From positions 1 to 63,052 of the forward strand of contig NZ_KB891910.1 of assembly GCF_000373585.1 (NCBI RefSeq): DNA of 63,052 nt, read 5' to 3'. The notes under the pieces were generated by a model. It did not search any database and was not told the DNA's origin. It saw only the letters and a list, made by a program, of their open reading frames with translations. The stretch's first letter is position 1; every line of letters starts with the position of its first letter. Positions 8,815 through 17,240 of this stretch are shown one piece after another. Origin of the DNA: Streptomyces sp. MspMP-M5 (GTDB lineage: Bacteria > Actinomycetota > Actinomycetes > Streptomycetales > Streptomycetaceae). The position numbers were made by a program, and so were the translations under genes.

Positions 8815-9498
8815 TCAGGCCCCGATGCCGTGCCGCACGGCCCACAGCGCGGCCTGGGTGCGGTCGGCGAGGTCCAGCTTCATCAGGATGTTGGAGACAT
8901 GGGTCTTGACGGTCTTCTCCGACAGCACCAGGGCGCGGGCGATCTCGCGGTTGGAGCGGCCGTCCGCGATCAGCCCCAGCACCTCACGCTCCCGGTCGGT
9001 GAGCGAACTCCCGCGCCCCTGGCCGTTGTTGCTCTCCTCCTGGGAGAGCAGCGCGTCGGCCACCTCGGGCTGGAGCAGCACATGCCCGGCGTGCACCGAG
9101 CGGATGGCGCCGGCCAGGGCCTCGGGGTCGATGTCCTTGTAGACGTAGCCGGCCGCGCCGGCGCGCAGGGCCGGGACGACGGTGCGCTGCTCGGTGAAGC
9201 TGGTGACGACCAGCACCTTGGCCGGGTTGTCGAGGGTGCGGAGCTGGCGGAGGGCCTCGATGCCGTCCATGCCTGGCATCTTGATGTCCATGAGGACGAC
9301 GTCCGGGCGCAGTTGCTCGGTGGCGGCGACGCCCTCGGCACCGTCCGACGCCTCCCCCACCACCTGGATGTCGTCCTGGACCTCCAGGAACGTCCGCAGG
9401 CCGCGGCGTACGACCTGGTGGTCGTCGACGAGCAGTACGCGGATCGCGTGCCCCTCGCCCGTGGCGCGTTCCGTACCGCCGCGCGTGGTGTCAGCCAC
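8815..9498 (-). CDS. NarL/FixJ-type response regulator
   Basis: A 227-residue response regulator. The receiver domain (residues 19-135) has the acidic pocket D25/D26, the phospho-acceptor D71 in VVLMDIKMPGMDG and the conserved Lys in YVYKDIDPEAL. A LuxR-type helix-turn-helix occupies about residues 165-225 (LTDREREVLGLIADG, then NREIARALVLSEKTVKTHV). The GTG start at 9498 overlaps the kinase stop by eight bases and uses a GGAGG inside the kinase 3' end, so the two are translationally coupled. The chaplins downstream are possible but unproven targets. Confidence 0.92.
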   Translation of the reverse strand: MADTTRGGTERATGEGHAIRVLLVDDHQVVRRGLRTFLEVQDDIQVVGEASDGAEGVAATEQLRPDVVLMDIKMPGMDGIEALRQLRTLDNPAKVLVVTSFTEQRTVVPALRAGAAGYVYKDIDPEALAGAIRSVHAGHVLLQPEVADALLSQEESNNGQGRGSSLTDREREVLGLIADGRSNREIARALVLSEKTVKTHVSNILMKLDLADRTQAALWAVRHGIGA

Positions 9499-10636
9499 CG
9501 GGCACCTCCATCTCGACAGCGGTGCCCTTGCCGGGCTCCGATTCCACGGTGAGCTTGCCACCGACGCCGCCGGCGCGGTCGCGCATCGAGACCAGTCCCA
9601 GGTGCCGGCCGGCCCGGCGGACCGCGCGGGTGTCGAAGCCCCGGCCGTCGTCGGCGACCCGCAGCAGGGCGCCCTGGCCGGAGCGAGTGACGCTGACCTC
9701 GACGCGCTCGGCGCCGGAGTGCCGCAGCGCGTTGTGCAGCGCCTCTTGGGCGACCCGGAGCAGGGCTTCCTCCTGGGCCGAGGGCAGGGCGCGTACGCCG
9801 TGCGCGGTGAAGGTGACGTGGGCGGAGTGGGCGCGGTCGAGGACCTGGCACTGGGAGCGCAGGGTGGCCACCAGTCCGTCCTCGTCCAGGGCGGCGGGGC
9901 GCAGCTCGACGACGGCGGCGCGGAGCTCGTCGGCGGCCTCCGCGGCCAGTGCGGCGACCTGGTGGAGTTCGTCCTTGGCGCGGGCCGGGTCGCGGTCGAC
10001 CAGGGCGGTCGCGGCCTGGGCGGTGAGCCGGAGCGAGAAGAGCTTCTGGGAGACCGCGTCGTGCAGCTCGTGGGCGAGCCGGGCGCGCTCGCCGGCGATG
10101 GTCAGCTCGCGGCTGCGCTCGTAGAGGCGGGCGTTGGTGAGGGCGATGGCGGCGTGCTGGGCGAGTATGCCGAGCAGGCGCTCGTCCTCCTCGGTGAAGC
10201 CGCAGCCGCCGGCGGGCTTGGGGCAGCGCTTGTTGGCCAGGAACAGGGCGCCGAGGATCTCGTCGCCGTCGGCGACCGGGAGGCCGAGGAAGTCGGACAT
10301 GTCCGGGTGGGCGGCGGGCCAGCCGCCGAAGCGGGGGTCCTCGCGGACGTCGGCGAGCCGCTCGGGGGTGGCGTTGTGCAGCATCGCGGCGAGGATGCCG
10401 TGCTGGCGGGGCAGCGGGCCGATGGCCTTCCACTGCTCGGCGCTGACGCCGTCGACGACGAACTGGGCGAAGCCCCCGTGGTCGTCCGGCACACCGAGCG
10501 CGGCGTACTCGGCGTCCAGCAGTTCACGGGCCGAGGCGACGATCGTCTTGAGGACGTCGCGCACCTCCAGATGCCTGCTCATGGCCAGGATCGCGGTGCT
10601 CACCGCGGGGATCCCGGCTCCCGGTCCGTTGCTCAT
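9491..10636 (-). CDS. GAF-domain sensor histidine kinase (HisKA_3 type)
   Basis: Soluble 381-residue kinase with no transmembrane helix. A GAF sensor domain covers about residues 20-170 and contains Cys138 and Cys145 (KRCPKPAGGCGFTEED), arranged as in DevS/NarX-like redox or ligand sensors. The dimerisation helix has the phospho-acceptor His192 in ERARLAHELHDAVSQ. The HATPase_c domain (about 280-380) shows DDGRGF and GLVSMRDRA. It forms a cotranscribed pair with the response regulator, overlapping by eight bases. The signal sensed is unknown; a cytoplasmic small ligand or redox cue fits the GAF domain. Confidence 0.92.
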   Translation of the reverse strand: MSNGPGAGIPAVSTAILAMSRHLEVRDVLKTIVASARELLDAEYAALGVPDDHGGFAQFVVDGVSAEQWKAIGPLPRQHGILAAMLHNATPERLADVREDPRFGGWPAAHPDMSDFLGLPVADGDEILGALFLANKRCPKPAGGCGFTEEDERLLGILAQHAAIALTNARLYERSRELTIAGERARLAHELHDAVSQKLFSLRLTAQAATALVDRDPARAKDELHQVAALAAEAADELRAAVVELRPAALDEDGLVATLRSQCQVLDRAHSAHVTFTAHGVRALPSAQEEALLRVAQEALHNALRHSGAERVEVSVTRSGQGALLRVADDGRGFDTRAVRRAGRHLGLVSMRDRAGGVGGKLTVESEPGKGTAVEMEVPGG

Positions 10637-11057
10637 GGCTTCACCGTACCGGCGGGCCGACCGGTGCGTATCGGTCCGCCGACGCTGCGTACCTACGGCC
10701 GGGGGCCTAGGGCGGACGGCCCGGCGGGGCGGGTCGGCGGGCGGCGGGGCGCGGGGGTGAGGGCATCGCGGTTTGATTCATCTTGCGGTGATTTGCCCTA
10801 TCCACCTCCTTACGCGCCTTCTTCCTCCTCTTTATATAGAGGGGCCCCTTAAGGAGGAGTCCGGTGCTTGATGGGTGATGTTGCCGGTGGGGCGGGGCGG
10901 GCGACATCCGGCAATCCGCGCTTCTCCCCTTATATAGGGACAGGTGGGGCGGTCCCGAGGGGCGAGTTCACGTCGATCCCGTCGTGGAGCCGGGTGATCT
11001 CGGCTGGAATCCTGTGATCCGCGTCTCCCTGAGCCGGTGCGGTCCGAGACTCGGGCC
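10637..11057. other. 421-base divergent intergenic region with TATATA dyads and a strong SD
   Basis: Two imperfect AT dyads, CTCTTTATATAGAG (10828-10841) and CCCCTTATATAGGG (10926-10939), lie about 98 bases apart. Between them are AGGGGCCCCT, a 10-base palindrome (10840-10849), and AAGGAGGAG (10851-10859), which can pair with TCCTCC upstream. The strong ribosome site is followed by GTG at 10864 (only four codons) and ATG at 10871 (48 codons to 11017, poor third-position bias). The minus strand also carries AAGGAGGTGG (10801-10811). I call no gene here. Confidence 0.45.
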
Positions 11058-11789
11058 ATGTCCTCTTCATCACAGGCGCGCACCGCGCCGCCCTCGCCCA
11101 CGAAGCGCTGGACGCCCACGCACGGAGAGCCCTACCGCCCGGTGCCGTACCGGCCCGAGCGGATGCCCGCGGCCGAGTCCCTGGCCCGCGCCGCCGAGCT
11201 GCGGGAGCGGATGGACCGCCGGCGGACGGTCCGGCAGTTCGCCGCGGACCCGGTGCCGGAGCAGGTGGTCCGGGACGCGATCGCCTGCGCGGCCACCGCA
11301 CCGTCCGGGGCCCATCAGCAGCCATGGACGTTCGTCCTGGTCAAGGACCCCGAGGTGCGCCGCCGGATCCGGGCGGCCGCGGAGGCCGAGGAGCAGCGCT
11401 CCTACGAGGGGCGGCTGGGCGAGGAGTGGCTGGCGGCGCTGCGGCCGCTGGGCACGGACGAGGTCAAGCCGCATCTGACCGACGCCCCGCAGCTGATCGT
11501 GGTCTTCCAGCAGCGGCACTGGCTGGGCCCGGACGGCACCAAGCGCAAGCACTACTACGTCGACGAGTCGGTGGGCATCGCGGTCGGCATGCTGCTGTCC
11601 GCGCTGCATCTGTCGGGGCTGGCGGCGCTGGTGCACACGCCGAGCCCGATGCGGTTCCTCCAGGAGGCGCTGGGGCGGCCGGCCAACGAGAAGGCGTTCG
11701 CGGTGATTCCCGTCGGCTACCCGGCCCGGGACTGTCAGGTGCCCGATCTGGTGCGAAAGTCCCTTGACCAAGTGCTGGTCGAGGTCTGA
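11058..11789 (+). CDS. nitroreductase-family flavoprotein, iodotyrosine-deiodinase-like
   Basis: FMN-dependent oxidoreductase of 243 residues. The cofactor-binding segment RRRTVRQFAADPVPEQVV followed by TAPSGAHQQPWTFVLV closely resembles the iodotyrosine deiodinase subgroup (RxSxRxFxxxPVP ... TAPSGAHxQPW). The region after residue 105 (EEQRSYEGRLGEEWLAALRP) corresponds to the mobile active-site lid of that subgroup. Bacterial members can remove halogen from halotyrosines; whether this one does is inference. ATG 11058 has no clear ribosome site. Its nearest neighbours, the sensor kinase and the SLT gene, give no functional hint. Confidence 0.82.
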   Translation: MSSSSQARTAPPSPTKRWTPTHGEPYRPVPYRPERMPAAESLARAAELRERMDRRRTVRQFAADPVPEQVVRDAIACAATAPSGAHQQPWTFVLVKDPEVRRRIRAAAEAEEQRSYEGRLGEEWLAALRPLGTDEVKPHLTDAPQLIVVFQQRHWLGPDGTKRKHYYVDESVGIAVGMLLSALHLSGLAALVHTPSPMRFLQEALGRPANEKAFAVIPVGYPARDCQVPDLVRKSLDQVLVEV

Positions 11790-11867
11790 GGCCGCACAGC
11801 CGGCCCACAGCCTGCACACAGCCTGTGCGATTGCAATTACTGCTGGCGAGATAAACCCCTGCCCGGT

Positions 11868-12001
11868 GTGACCCCGCGCATAGGGCGCAGGTCACTTACG
11901 ACCTCGGTTAGTGGACCGCCCAACCCGCTTTGAACTGGGAATATTCCCGCCCGGACGCATTCCGGGCAGGGCAGGTTCCACTAACCGGGGTCGTACGTCA
12001 C
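11868..12001 (+). ncRNA. large structured 5' leader element, unassigned (candidate cis-regulatory RNA)
   Basis: Positions 11891-11915 pair with 11977-12001 in 23 of 25 positions (two mismatches, one G-U), enclosing 61 bases. Inside are a 7-bp hairpin with flanking pairs (11949-11955 with 11961-11967) and a perfect palindrome GGGAATATTCCC (11937-11948). The first bases of the left arm, GGTCAC (11890-11895), can instead pair with GTGACC (11868-11873), giving two mutually exclusive folds. The element lies 129 bases before the SLT-domain gene. The conserved c-di-AMP (ydaO) riboswitch motifs, known upstream of other Streptomyces wall-hydrolase genes, are not recognisable here. Confidence 0.55.
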
Positions 12002-12130
12002 ATCATTGCCCGGCGAATTTCCGGCCGCTAAGAATGGCTCCCGTCGCTCGGCGCCGTGATCAGAACTCGGCGTTCTGCCTCCGCTCATTGGCCCGCGCGG
12101 CGTCCCCCATCGGAAGAGGTCGAGTCCGCC

Positions 12131-12838
12131 ATGCCCAAGCACGCCATCTCCGGTCTGAACCTGACCCGCACCCACAAGATCACCGCCGCCGGAATCGCCG
12201 CCGCGGGTGCCGCCGCGCTGATCTTCACCAGCGTTCCGGGGGCCGACGCCAGCCAGGGCAAGGCCGAGGCGGCTCCGGCCGGCGTCAACGTGCAGCCGGT
12301 GGCGTTCAGCGCCGTCGACACCGCCGCCCGCGCCCAGCAGGCGACCATAGCCCAGCAGGCCGACGCCTCCACCGCACAGGGCAAGGCCGAGGCCGCCGCC
12401 GCCAAGAAGAAGGCCGAGGCGAAGGCCGAGAAGGAGCGCCAGGTCAAGGAGGCCGCGAGCCGCGCCGCCGTCCGCAAGGCCATTCCCGCCGCCGTCGAGA
12501 AGCCGGCCAAGGTCTACCCCAACAACCTGGACGGCTGGATCCGCCAGTCGCTGGACATCATGGCCCAGCACAACATCCCGGGCTCCTACAACGGCATCTA
12601 CCGCAACCTGATGCGCGAGTCGTCCGGCAACCCCATGGCGATCAACCTCTGGGACTCCAACGCCCAGGCGGGCATCCCCTCCAAGGGCCTCCTCCAGGTC
12701 ATCGACCCGACGTTCCGCCAGTACCACGTCCCCGGTACCTCCTGGAACATCTACGACCCGGTCGCCAACATCACCGCCGCCTGCAACTACGCGGCCGCCC
12801 GCTACGGCTCGATGGACAACGTCAACTCGGCCTACTGA
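12131..12838 (+). CDS. secreted transglycosylase SLT-domain protein
   Basis: A 235-residue exported protein, probably acting on peptidoglycan. The N-terminus (residues 15-42) is a long signal peptide ending near ADA-SQG. A low-complexity Ala/Lys/Glu helical region (about 80-125, repeated KKKAEAKAEKE) precedes the SLT lysozyme-like fold at 135-235, with the catalytic glutamate in LMRESSGNP and conserved GLLQVIDPTF and NITAACNYAAARYG. ATG 12131 is preceded by GGAAGAGG. The long upstream leader holds an extensive inverted repeat, which suggests RNA-level control. A strong terminator follows. Confidence 0.9.
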   Translation: MPKHAISGLNLTRTHKITAAGIAAAGAAALIFTSVPGADASQGKAEAAPAGVNVQPVAFSAVDTAARAQQATIAQQADASTAQGKAEAAAAKKKAEAKAEKERQVKEAASRAAVRKAIPAAVEKPAKVYPNNLDGWIRQSLDIMAQHNIPGSYNGIYRNLMRESSGNPMAINLWDSNAQAGIPSKGLLQVIDPTFRQYHVPGTSWNIYDPVANITAACNYAAARYGSMDNVNSAY

Positions 12839-12877
12839 GCCGGACGTTCCGCCGCGGACCGCGGACCGTGCACACCG

Positions 12878-12915
12878 CCGAGGGGCGGCACCCGATTCCG
12901 GGTGCCGCCCCTCGG
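12878..12915. terminator. bidirectional terminator hairpin
   Basis: A perfect 17-bp stem (12878-12894 with 12899-12915, CCGAGGGGCGGCACCCG) and a four-base loop ATTC. It is placed between the convergent SLT gene and the FHA-ABC gene and can end both. Confidence 0.9.
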
Positions 12916-12941
12916 GCGTGCCTGGCGGACGACCGCGGGCG

Positions 12942-15527
12942 CTACTTGCGCATGACCTCCGGCTCGTGGCGGCGCAGCAGCCGCGCGACGACGAAGGCGA
13001 GCGCCACGCCCAGGGCGATCAGGATGACCACGTCCATGACGTAGACACCGGTCTGGTGCTTCCACAGCGGGTCCGGGTGGCCGGGCTCCCACGGCAGCAG
13101 GGTGTTCATGTCCTCGGTGGCGCCGAGTGCGGCGACCGCCCAGCGGGACGGCATCAGCCAGGAGACCTGGGAGACGCCGACGGTGTCGAAGAGCTGGAAG
13201 AGGACGCCGGTGAAGACGACCTGGACGATGGCGAACATGACCAGCAGCGGCATGGTCTTCTCGGCGGTCTTCACCAGCGACGAGATGATCAGGCCGACCA
13301 TCATCGAGGTGAAGCCGAGGGCGATGATCGCGATCGTCATCTCGACGGCCGGGGCCTTGGCGGCGAGCAGGCCCTGGGAGGGCATCTGGCGGGTGGAGAA
13401 CCCGATGGCGGCGATGATCACGCCCTGGAGGGCGGTGGCCACGCCCAGCACGATGATCTTGGACATCAGGTAGGCCGACCGCGACAGGCCGGTGGCCCGT
13501 TCGCGCTCGTAGATGACCCGCTCCTTGATCAGCTCACGGACCGAGTTGGCCGCGCCGGAGAAGCACATGCCGACCGCGAGGATCAGCGAGATGGTGCTCG
13601 CGTCGCGGTTGGTCTGGTGCTTGCCGACCGGGCCGTAGCCGAGGCCGTAGTCGCTGGGGATCAGCAGGGAGACCACGCCGAGGACGGCCGGCAGGATCAC
13701 CATCAGGGCGAGGAAGCCCCGGTCGGAGGCGAGCACCGAGACATAGCGCCGCATCAGGGTCCACAGCTGGGAGCCCCAGCTCTGCGACTTCTGTATGCGG
13801 GCCGGCGGGGCCTGCACGCTGACCGACTGGGGCGGGGCGGCGTCGAGGTCCGCGGCGTACATCTGGTAGTGCGGGGAGCCGCGCCAGCGGCCGGCCCAGT
13901 CGTAGTCGCGGTAGTTCTCGAACGCCGAGAAGACGTCGGCCCAGGTCTCGTACTGGAAGAAGTTCAGCGCCTCCTCGGGCGGGCCGAAGTAGGCCACTGA
14001 ACCGCCCGGGGCCATCACCAACAGCCGGTCGCACAGGGCGAGTTCGGCCACCGAGTGGGTGACGACCAGGACGGTGCGGCCGTCGTCCGCGAGGCCCCGC
14101 AGCAGCTGCATCACGTCGCGGTCCATGCCCGGGTCGAGGCCCGAGGTGGGCTCGTCCAGGAAGATCAGCGACGGCTTGGTCAGCAGCTCCAGGGCGACCG
14201 AGACGCGCTTGCGCTGGCCGCCGGAGAGCGAGGTGACCTTCTTGTCCTTGTGGACGTCGAGCTTGAGCTCGCGCAGCACCTCGCCGATCCGGGCCTCGCG
14301 CTCGGACTCCGCGGTGTCGCCGGGGAAGCGGAGCTTGGCGGCGTAGCGGAGCGCCTTCTGGACGGTCAGCTCCTTGTGGAGGATGTCGTCCTGCGGGACC
14401 AGGCCGACGCGCTGGCGCAGCTCGGCGAAGTGCTTGTAGAGGTTCCGGTTGTCGTAGAGGACCTCGCCCTGGTTGGCCGGGCGGTAGCCGGTGAGGGCCT
14501 TGAGCAGCGTCGACTTGCCGGAGCCGGAGGGGCCGATGACGGCGATCAGCGACTTCTCGGGGACGCCGAAGGAGACGTCCTTGAGGATCTGCTTGCCGCC
14601 CTCGACGGTGACGGTGAGGTGGCGGGCCGAGAAGGAGACCTCGCCGGTGTCGACGAACTCCTCCAGGCGGTCGCCGACCAGCCGGAAGGTGGAGTGGCCG
14701 ACGCCGACGGTGTCGTTCGGGCCGACCGGTGCGCTGCCGGACTTGGGGATCGGCTGGCCGTTGACGTAGGTGCCGTTGTGGCTGCCGAGGTCGCGGATCT
14801 CGAACCGGCCGTCGGGGGTGGCCCGGAACTCCGCGTGGTGGCGGGAGACCTGCAGGTCGGAGACGACCAGCTCGTTGTCGAGCGCACGGCCGATCCGCAT
14901 CACCCGGCCCATGTCCAGCCGGTGGAAGGTGGTCGGGCTGCGGTCGCCGCCCTGGGCCTGCGGGGCCTGGGGCTGCGGGGCCTGGGGGCGCGCGGGCTGC
15001 TGCTGCGCGGGGACGGCCTGCTGCGGCTGTTGGGCCTGCTGCGGTTGCCGGGGCTGCTGCGGTTGCTGGGCCTGCTGGGGCGGGACGTACGGCTGCTGTC
15101 CGCCCTGGGCCGGGGCCTGCCAGTCCTGGTGGACCGGCGGCTGCTGCTGGGCGGGCGGCTGCTGCCAGCCCTGGTGCGGCGCGGCCGCGGCGGGCGGCGC
15201 GCTGAAGGCGTCGGCGGGCGCCGCGGCGGCGGACAGGGTCAGCCGCGGGCCGTCGGTGGCGTTGCCCAGGTGGACGGCGGCGCCGGGGCCGATCTCCAGC
15301 TGCTGGACGCGCCGGCCCTGGACGTAGGTGCCGTTGGTGCTGCCGTGGTCTTCGATGAGCCAGCTGCGGCCGGACCATCGGAGGGTGGCGTGGCGCCAGG
15401 AGACCCTGGCGTCGTCGAGCACCATGTCGCCCTGCGGATCACGCCCCACGCTGTAGGTCCTGGACGGGTCGAGCGGCCAGGACCTTCCGTTCAATTCCAG
15501 TACGAGTTCAGGCACTCCACGCCCCAT
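12942..15527 (-). CDS. FHA-domain ABC transporter, fused ATPase and permease (ABCG-like half transporter)
   Basis: An 861-residue fusion. An FHA domain (about 5-95) is followed by a Gln/Pro/Ala-rich linker of about 100 residues, a second FHA domain (about 205-285), an ATPase domain (Walker A GPSGSGKST near 332, signature LSGGQRKRVSVALELL near 430, Walker B LIFLDEPTSGLDPG) and an ABC2 permease with six hydrophobic helices (about 600-861). The order ATPase then permease is that of ABCG exporters. FHA domains bind phosphothreonine, so control by a Ser/Thr kinase, as for Mycobacterium Rv1747, is likely. Substrate unknown. ATG 15527; a monocistronic unit ended by the hairpin at 12878. Confidence 0.92.
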   Translation of the reverse strand: MGRGVPELVLELNGRSWPLDPSRTYSVGRDPQGDMVLDDARVSWRHATLRWSGRSWLIEDHGSTNGTYVQGRRVQQLEIGPGAAVHLGNATDGPRLTLSAAAAPADAFSAPPAAAAPHQGWQQPPAQQQPPVHQDWQAPAQGGQQPYVPPQQAQQPQQPRQPQQAQQPQQAVPAQQQPARPQAPQPQAPQAQGGDRSPTTFHRLDMGRVMRIGRALDNELVVSDLQVSRHHAEFRATPDGRFEIRDLGSHNGTYVNGQPIPKSGSAPVGPNDTVGVGHSTFRLVGDRLEEFVDTGEVSFSARHLTVTVEGGKQILKDVSFGVPEKSLIAVIGPSGSGKSTLLKALTGYRPANQGEVLYDNRNLYKHFAELRQRVGLVPQDDILHKELTVQKALRYAAKLRFPGDTAESEREARIGEVLRELKLDVHKDKKVTSLSGGQRKRVSVALELLTKPSLIFLDEPTSGLDPGMDRDVMQLLRGLADDGRTVLVVTHSVAELALCDRLLVMAPGGSVAYFGPPEEALNFFQYETWADVFSAFENYRDYDWAGRWRGSPHYQMYAADLDAAPPQSVSVQAPPARIQKSQSWGSQLWTLMRRYVSVLASDRGFLALMVILPAVLGVVSLLIPSDYGLGYGPVGKHQTNRDASTISLILAVGMCFSGAANSVRELIKERVIYERERATGLSRSAYLMSKIIVLGVATALQGVIIAAIGFSTRQMPSQGLLAAKAPAVEMTIAIIALGFTSMMVGLIISSLVKTAEKTMPLLVMFAIVQVVFTGVLFQLFDTVGVSQVSWLMPSRWAVAALGATEDMNTLLPWEPGHPDPLWKHQTGVYVMDVVILIALGVALAFVVARLLRRHEPEVMRK

Positions 15528-15981
15528 TACATAGTCCCCCGAGTGACGCCCTGTGCGGGAAGTCTAGGGATGGCGAAACATCGTGAGGAACTATTTCAGG
15601 CTCGGCCCGCGGACCGGAAACCGGGACGGGAGGGGGTGCCGGGCGCCCTGGCCGGCATCCGACGAACCCTCCTGGAGAGCCGGAAAGGCCCGCGATGTCT
15701 GCAATGCAGGGAATTCCGGGCATTCGGTCCGTCGAGTGTGGCGCCGGGCACCTCCCCCGGCCCGAAAGCGCCATACCAAAAGGGGAGTTGGCGTGCCGGC
15801 CGGACCCCTCGAACCGGTACAACCGGGCCGGTGCGGAAACGAGTGCATAACGATCACCCTCCGCCCCGGGGGCGTGGCGTGCGGCCGCCGCGGGGGCCGT
15901 CCGGCACCCCCGCGGGCGCGGGGTCCGCTCCCCGGACACCCCGTACGGTCCGGGCCGTCCGCCGGATACCGTAAGGGCACC
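15528..15981. other. 454-base divergent intergenic region (FHA-ABC / serB)
   Basis: The region separates two divergent genes and must hold both promoters. It is less GC-biased than its surroundings around 15545-15600 and 15765-15860. I see no open frame with coding-like third positions, no clear -35/-10 pair and no strong hairpin. The serB ribosome site (AAGGG, 15973-15977) is at its right end. Confidence 0.4.
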
Positions 15982-17229
15982 ATGAGCGCATCGCAGACCC
16001 CGCCTGCCACCGCCGCACCAGGCGAAGACGTACCGACTCTCCTCGTCAAGATCTTCGGGAAGGACCGGCCCGGCATCACCGCGGGCCTCTTCGACACCCT
16101 CGCCGCCTACGCCGTCGATGTCGTGGACATCGAGCAGGTGGTGACCCGGGGGCGCATCACCCTGTGCGCGCTGGTCACCACCCCCTCCCCCGGTCAGGGC
16201 ACGACCGGCTCCTCCGAAGGCGACCTCCGGGCCACCGTGCACAGCTGGGCCGAGTCGCTGAACCTCCAGGCCGAGATCATCTCCGGCCGCGGCGACAACC
16301 GTCCGCGCGGTGTCGGCCGGTCCCATGTCACCGTGCTGGGGCACCCGCTCACCGCGGAGTCGACGGCCGCCATCGCCTCGGCCATAACGGCCACCGGCGG
16401 CAATATCGACCGTATTTTCCGGCTCGCCAAATATCCGGTGACGGCCGTGGAGTTCGCGGTCTCGGGCGCGGAGACCGAGGCGCTGCGCACCGTGCTGGCC
16501 CCGGAGGCGGCGCTCCTCGGGGTGGACGTCGCGGTCGTCGCGGCCGGGTTGCAGCGCCGGGCGCAGCGGCTGGTGGTGATGGACGTCGACTCCACCCTCA
16601 TCCAGGACGAGGTCATCGAGCTGTTCGCGGCGCACGCCGGGTGCGAGGCGGAGGTCGCCGAGGTGACCGCCGCGGCGATGCGCGGGGAGCTGGACTTCGA
16701 GCAGTCGCTGCACGCCCGGGTCGCGCTGCTGCGCGGGCTGGACGCGTCGGTGGTGGACCTCGTCCGCAAGGAGGTGCGGCTCACGCCGGGGGCCCGCACC
16801 CTCGTCCGGACCCTCAAGCGGCTCGGCTACCAAGTCGGGGTGGTCTCGGGCGGCTTCACGCAGGTCACCGACGCGCTCCAGGAGGAGCTGGGGCTGGACT
16901 TCGCCTCCGCCAACACCCTGGAGATCGTCGACGGCAAGCTCACCGGCCGGGTCACCGGGGAGATCGTGGACCGGGCGGGCAAGGCCCGGCTGCTGCGGCG
17001 GTTCGCCCACGAGGCCGGGGTGCCGCTGGCGCAGACCGTGGCGATCGGCGACGGTGCCAATGACCTGGACATGCTCAACATGGCGGGGCTGGGGGTCGCC
17101 TTCAACGCCAAGCCGGTGGTCCGCGAGGCCGCGCACACCGCGGTCAACGTGCCGTTCCTGGACACCGTGCTCTATCTGCTCGGGATCACCCGCGAAGAGG
17201 TCGAGGCGGCGGCCACCCACGTGGAGTGA
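15982..17229 (+). CDS. serB: phosphoserine phosphatase with N-terminal ACT domains
   Basis: Catalyses the last step of serine synthesis, O-phosphoserine to serine. The 415-residue protein has tandem ACT-type regulatory domains (about 20-95 and 110-185; first one TLLVKIFGKDRPGITAGLFD), which in mycobacterial SerB2 bind amino acids. The HAD phosphatase domain carries motif I DVDSTLIQDEV with nucleophile D201 and acid/base D203, motif II in GVVSGGFT, and motif IV GDGANDLDML. Cytoplasmic. ATG 15982 follows AAGGG. It is followed by a repeat-rich spacer and a strong terminator at 17357-17399. Confidence 0.95.
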   Translation: MSASQTPPATAAPGEDVPTLLVKIFGKDRPGITAGLFDTLAAYAVDVVDIEQVVTRGRITLCALVTTPSPGQGTTGSSEGDLRATVHSWAESLNLQAEIISGRGDNRPRGVGRSHVTVLGHPLTAESTAAIASAITATGGNIDRIFRLAKYPVTAVEFAVSGAETEALRTVLAPEAALLGVDVAVVAAGLQRRAQRLVVMDVDSTLIQDEVIELFAAHAGCEAEVAEVTAAAMRGELDFEQSLHARVALLRGLDASVVDLVRKEVRLTPGARTLVRTLKRLGYQVGVVSGGFTQVTDALQEELGLDFASANTLEIVDGKLTGRVTGEIVDRAGKARLLRRFAHEAGVPLAQTVAIGDGANDLDMLNMAGLGVAFNAKPVVREAAHTAVNVPFLDTVLYLLGITREEVEAAATHVE

Positions 17230-17240
17230 GGGGCGGCGGC

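Noticed and set aside
10871..11017. 48-codon ORF behind a strong SD
   Set aside because: Third-position G/C bias is weak and spacing to the SD is 12-13 bases; not enough to call a gene.
11868..12001. Assignment of this leader element as a c-di-AMP (ydaO) riboswitch
   Set aside because: Context fits, but the conserved GGGGGA, GGGGUGAA and CAGCUAACCUCG blocks are not recognisable; reported as unassigned instead.
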